17,995 nt of DNA, taken from the NCBI GenBank assembly GCA_002354095.1, contig DEKX01000042.1, forward strand, positions 1-17,995. Direction: 5' to 3'. Position 1 is the first letter of the stretch; each line of letters begins with the position of its first letter. Below are positions 15,904 through 17,995 of this stretch, one piece after another. The notes below the pieces were generated by a model. It was not told the DNA's origin. It worked only from the letters and a program-made list of their open reading frames with translations, and made no database searches. This DNA comes from Prevotella sp. UBA2711. GTDB lineage: Bacteria; Bacteroidota; Bacteroidia; Bacteroidales; Bacteroidaceae. Made by a program: the position numbers and the translations under genes.

Positions 15904-16632
15904 ATGAAAGTTAAAATTCAAACAATGTTTGGCGACATTGTAGTTCGCCTATATGATGAGACTCCCGTTCATCGCGACAACTTTCTGAAGTTGGCAAAGG
16001 AGGGTTATTATGACGGCACTCTGTTCCATCGAGTGATAAAGGACTTTATGATTCAGGGTGGCGATCCTGATTCTAAGGGCGCACCTGCTGGAAAGATGCT
16101 TGGTGTAGGAGGTCCGGACTATACGCTTGAGGCAGAAATCAGGGACGGACTCTTCCATAAACGTGGTGCTTTGGCTGCTGCGAGACAGGGTGACGAAGTG
16201 AATCCAGAGCGTCGTAGTAGCGGGTCTCAATTTTATATTGTCTGGGGCCAGGTGTATAATGAAGGTCAGCTTCGTCAGTTCTCCAAACAGTTGAGGATGC
16301 AGAAAGTTCAAGATGCGTTTAATTCGCTAGCTGCTGAACATCGCGATGAGATAATGCAGATGCGTCGTGACAGGAATCGTGAGGGACTTCAGGAGCTTCA
16401 AGATAAACTTTCCGCTGAAGCAGAAAACAAAGTGGGAAAATCAGGATTAACCGATGACCAGTTGAAGATATACTCTACTATCGGCGGTACACCCCATCTT
16501 GACGGTCAATACACAGTATTTGGTGAAGTCGAAGAAGGGCTTGACGTGGTTGAAATGATACAAGGGACTGCTACTGGACGTGCTGATAGACCTGTTGATG
16601 ACATCGAAATGAGAATGATAGTTATTGAATAA
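15904..16632 (+). CDS. Cyclophilin-type peptidyl-prolyl cis-trans isomerase
   Basis: A 242-residue cyclophilin. It speeds up cis-trans isomerisation of X-Pro bonds during protein folding. There is no signal peptide, so it acts in the cytoplasm. Conserved parts are YDGTLFHRVIKDFMIQGGDP (residues ~37-56; F, R and Q of the active site), GSQFYIVWGQ near residue 103, and LDGQYTVFGEVEEGLDVVE near residue 199. A charged, probably helical insert of about 70 residues (roughly 112-180, rich in R, Q, E and D) separates two conserved parts; similar inserts occur in Bacteroidetes cyclophilins, so it is not evidence of a fusion. It has its own promoter element. The remnant of a thioesterase gene starts 1 nt after its stop. 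Confidence 0.92.
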   Translation: MKVKIQTMFGDIVVRLYDETPVHRDNFLKLAKEGYYDGTLFHRVIKDFMIQGGDPDSKGAPAGKMLGVGGPDYTLEAEIRDGLFHKRGALAAARQGDEVNPERRSSGSQFYIVWGQVYNEGQLRQFSKQLRMQKVQDAFNSLAAEHRDEIMQMRRDRNREGLQELQDKLSAEAENKVGKSGLTDDQLKIYSTIGGTPHLDGQYTVFGEVEEGLDVVEMIQGTATGRADRPVDDIEMRMIVIE

Positions 16633-16633
16633 T

Positions 16634-16764
16634 ATGTTGGAAGTAGGACTGAAACATACAAGCGAACTGACAGTAAGTGAAGGGTTGACCGCTATTCAGA
16701 TCGGGTCCGGAGATATGCCAGTACTATAGTTGACAGGGAGCGGTTTATGTCAAAACTTGGGTGA
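16634..16764 (+). pseudogene. FlK-like (hotdog) thioesterase remnant, both ends kept
   Basis: The frame from 16634 encodes MLEVGLKHTSELTVSEGL and then TAIQIGSGDMPVL, after which it stops. This is the N-terminus of the small hotdog thioesterases related to fluoroacetyl-CoA thioesterase FlK, which normally continue with ATPAMxALME and are about 130 residues long. In another frame, 16726-16764 encodes IVDRERFMSKLG and a stop, which resembles the C-terminus of the same family (R-F-V-V-D-x-x-R-F). About 90 residues are missing, and the two ends are joined out of frame. It starts directly after the cyclophilin stop, as in an operon. Confidence 0.7.
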
Positions 16765-16766
16765 TT

Positions 16767-16967
16767 ATGGAATACAGAAAGATTGGCGATAACTACTATG
16801 TCCGTATGGATCGCGGGGACGAAATAATCAGCACCCTTCTCGAAATCTGTGAAAAGGAATCCATACCATCTGCGGTTTTCTCTGGTATTGGTGGCTGCCA
16901 AAGTGCAGAACTTCAAGTGTTCATCCCTGAGACTGGCAACTTTGAGACAGAGCATTTAAATCACTAA
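16767..16967 (+). pseudogene. PPC/DUF296 domain protein, truncated
   Basis: The ATG at 16767 opens MEYRKIGDNYYVRMDRGDEI, followed by a segment with SAVFSGIGGCQSAELQVF. This matches the start of the PPC (plants and prokaryotes conserved, DUF296) domain, normally about 130-140 residues, with the R-L-D-x-G-E-E-I and S-G-I-G blocks. The frame stops after 66 residues (FETEHLNH), so the second half, with the conserved G-G-H-L block, is lost. The next ORF opens with GHGNLWLFN, which could be the old C-terminus, but that is weak. It starts 2 nt after the thioesterase remnant's final stop. Confidence 0.7.
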
Positions 16968-16968
16968 T

Positions 16969-17334
16969 ATGGGACACGGTAATCTTTGGCTATTCAATAT
17001 GGAAATGTGCTGTAGGATGCAGATTTCCTCATTACGGACAAAACTGGAAGAATGCAAAAGGGATGGCAGAACTACCTGTGTGGTCAGTCCTAATTATCCT
17101 GCGGCCTCCAACGAGGACTACTTATTTGACTGCATGAACTTATATGCAAGGCTTGGTGATGACGGGACTGTTGAACTTTCTGGCACTGTGTTCTATTGGA
17201 ATCCTGTAGATGGTGACACCCAAAAGTCCGTTACTATCCAGACTTTCCCAAGCCTAGATGTCTGTCTCAGTTGGCTTGGCAGTGAGAGTGCAGCCCGTGA
17301 CAAGTGTGTTGAAATGCTAGACAAAAATTGTTAG
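16969..17334 (+). CDS. Hypothetical protein, 121 aa
   Basis: Not recognised. A 121-residue soluble protein rich in Cys (CC at residues 14-15, others near 28, 37, 54, 92, 112 and the last residue). There is no signal peptide or membrane segment. The C-terminal part, with YARLGDDGTVELSGTVFYW, looks beta-stranded and is followed by helical DVCLSWLGSESAA. The true start may be the internal ATG at 16999 (MEMCCRM), because the first 10 residues may derive from the end of the preceding truncated PPC gene. A 33-nt gap separates it from the next ORF. It could be a small immunity-type or effector-like protein, but nothing visible proves that. Confidence 0.5.
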   Translation: MGHGNLWLFNMEMCCRMQISSLRTKLEECKRDGRTTCVVSPNYPAASNEDYLFDCMNLYARLGDDGTVELSGTVFYWNPVDGDTQKSVTIQTFPSLDVCLSWLGSESAARDKCVEMLDKNC

Positions 17335-17367
17335 TGAGTATGAAATAAACACGAGGTCAGCACATCA

Positions 17368-17580
17368 ATGAAAGGTACAGTAGTTAACATATATTTCGAT
17401 TATACCGCTAATCGAATCATCCTTGACCGCTCATCGTATGATTTCGGCAAGCCCAAATGGCATCTGCTAGAAGTTCTAAAGGTTCCGTCAGTTTATCGTG
17501 GACTCAGATTGGTTTATTTCTACGATGATAACCGTGAGTTTGATGTCAGCCAGGAACTGCAAATAGAATACTATGACTGA
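17368..17580 (+). CDS. Hypothetical protein, 70 aa
   Basis: Not recognised. It begins MKGTVVNIYFDYTANRIILD, then has an aromatic, beta-rich stretch (WHLLEVLKVPSVYRGLRLVY) and an acidic tail ending IEYYD. There is no signal peptide or membrane segment. It may be complete, or the end of a larger gene whose 5' part is gone, given the damaged genes just upstream. It lies 33 nt after the preceding ORF and in the same direction, so it could share its transcript. Confidence 0.45.
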   Translation: MKGTVVNIYFDYTANRIILDRSSYDFGKPKWHLLEVLKVPSVYRGLRLVYFYDDNREFDVSQELQIEYYD

Positions 17581-17650
17581 CATTGACAGCTTAATCGCTA
17601 AATTAAACTAAAACTTTATCGAAGTGTGAGTCGTTCAGATGGAAAATGAT

Positions 17651-17658
17651 TAATTTTG
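17651..17658 (+). promoter_or_regulatory. Candidate -7 element for yqeY
   Basis: TAATTTTG fits TAnnTTTG and lies 41 nt upstream of the yqeY ATG. No TTTG is found at the 19-nt spacing; TGTG at 17625-17628 is 22 nt away. The rest of the 119-nt gap shows nothing else. Confidence 0.5.
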
Positions 17659-17699
17659 CATCACCAAGAAATATATTGATTGATAAAAATAACGATATT

Positions 17700-17995
17700 A
17701 TGGCATTATTCGATCAGATTAGCGAGGACATCAAGTCTGCGATGAAGGCTCGCGACAAGGTGCGTCTGGAGACGCTCCGCAACATTAAGAAAGTGTTCCT
17801 GGAAGCGAAGACTGCTCCTGGAGCCAACGACACATTGGCTGATGCTGATGCATTGAAGATTATCTCAAAACTGGCCAAGCAGGGCAAAGAGACTGCGGCA
17901 ACCTACACACAGGCAGGACGTCAGGAATTGGCTGATGCAGAATTGGCACAGGTAGAAGTACTTGAAAGTTACCTGCCGAAACAACTTTCCCAAGA
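17700..17995 (+). CDS. yqeY: GatB/YqeY domain protein, 5' part
   Basis: The ATG at 17700 opens MALFDQISEDIKSAMKARDK, followed by VRLETLRNIKKVFLEAK, a stretch typical of GatB/YqeY family proteins (about 150 residues). The frame is still open at the window edge after 98 codons, at LESYLPKQLS, a conserved YqeY block. The family shares its helical domain with the tRNA-dependent amidotransferase subunit GatB; the exact role of stand-alone YqeY is not settled. In many Bacteroidetes it follows the ftsA/ftsZ cell-division genes. Here the upstream neighbours are damaged or unrecognised ORFs, so the usual order is broken or differs in this genome. Confidence 0.9.
   Translation, partial: MALFDQISEDIKSAMKARDKVRLETLRNIKKVFLEAKTAPGANDTLADADALKIISKLAKQGKETAATYTQAGRQELADAELAQVEVLESYLPKQLSQ

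Noticed and set aside
16112..16443. Cyclophilin as a fusion with a separate helical protein
   Set aside because: Charged inserts at this place are known in Bacteroidetes cyclophilins, and the conserved part resumes normally afterwards.

Overview
The window looks like a Bacteroidales chromosome, most likely Prevotella/Segatella or a close relative. The signs are Bacteroidetes-type promoters (TTTG, 19 nt, TAnnTTTG; the clearest is at 15379-15409), large secreted proteins with GLUG, leucine-rich and beta-propeller-like regions, a membrane-tethered TPR/AraC-type regulator, a DUF2795 protein, a PduO-type corrinoid adenosyltransferase and a short MKKKTYISP-type peptide. No phage, plasmid, CRISPR or IS genes were recognised.

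Layout. Positions 1-2232 (+) hold the 3' part of a GidA/TrmFO-like flavoprotein and a MATE transporter. Positions 2233-2830 hold no intact gene. They are a patchwork of gene debris: two scraps of a TPR/HTH regulator (+), an internally deleted 3' part of a glutamate symporter gene gltS (-), a 32-nt scrap nearly identical to part of the 1701-aa surface-protein gene, and the last ~44 nt of a 5S rRNA followed by a strong terminator. Positions 2835-12405 (-) read leftward: a truncated C4-dicarboxylate transporter gene (dcuA/dcuB type), aspartate ammonia-lyase (aspA), a 1701-aa secreted protein starting only 7 nt after aspA, an 801/802-aa secreted GLUG/LRR protein, and a 59-aa peptide.

Positions 12585-15389 (+) read rightward from a divergent promoter region: the TPR/HTH regulator, a small methyltransferase-like protein, and a corrinoid adenosyltransferase. 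DUF2795 (15445) and a cytoplasmic cyclophilin (15904) follow, each with its own promoter. Positions 15700-17580 are again partly debris: the 3' scrap of a winged-helix regulator, a FlK-like thioesterase reduced to its two ends, a truncated PPC/DUF296 protein, and two unrecognised small ORFs. The 5' part of yqeY closes the window.

The most notable feature is not one gene. At least three genes (gltS, the dcuA/dcuB-type transporter and the thioesterase), and probably a regulator paralogue, appear to keep their two ends but have lost the middle. One junction carries a short insert matching another gene in the same window. This could be real deletion with template-switch repair, or an amplification or assembly artefact; reads across the junctions would decide.
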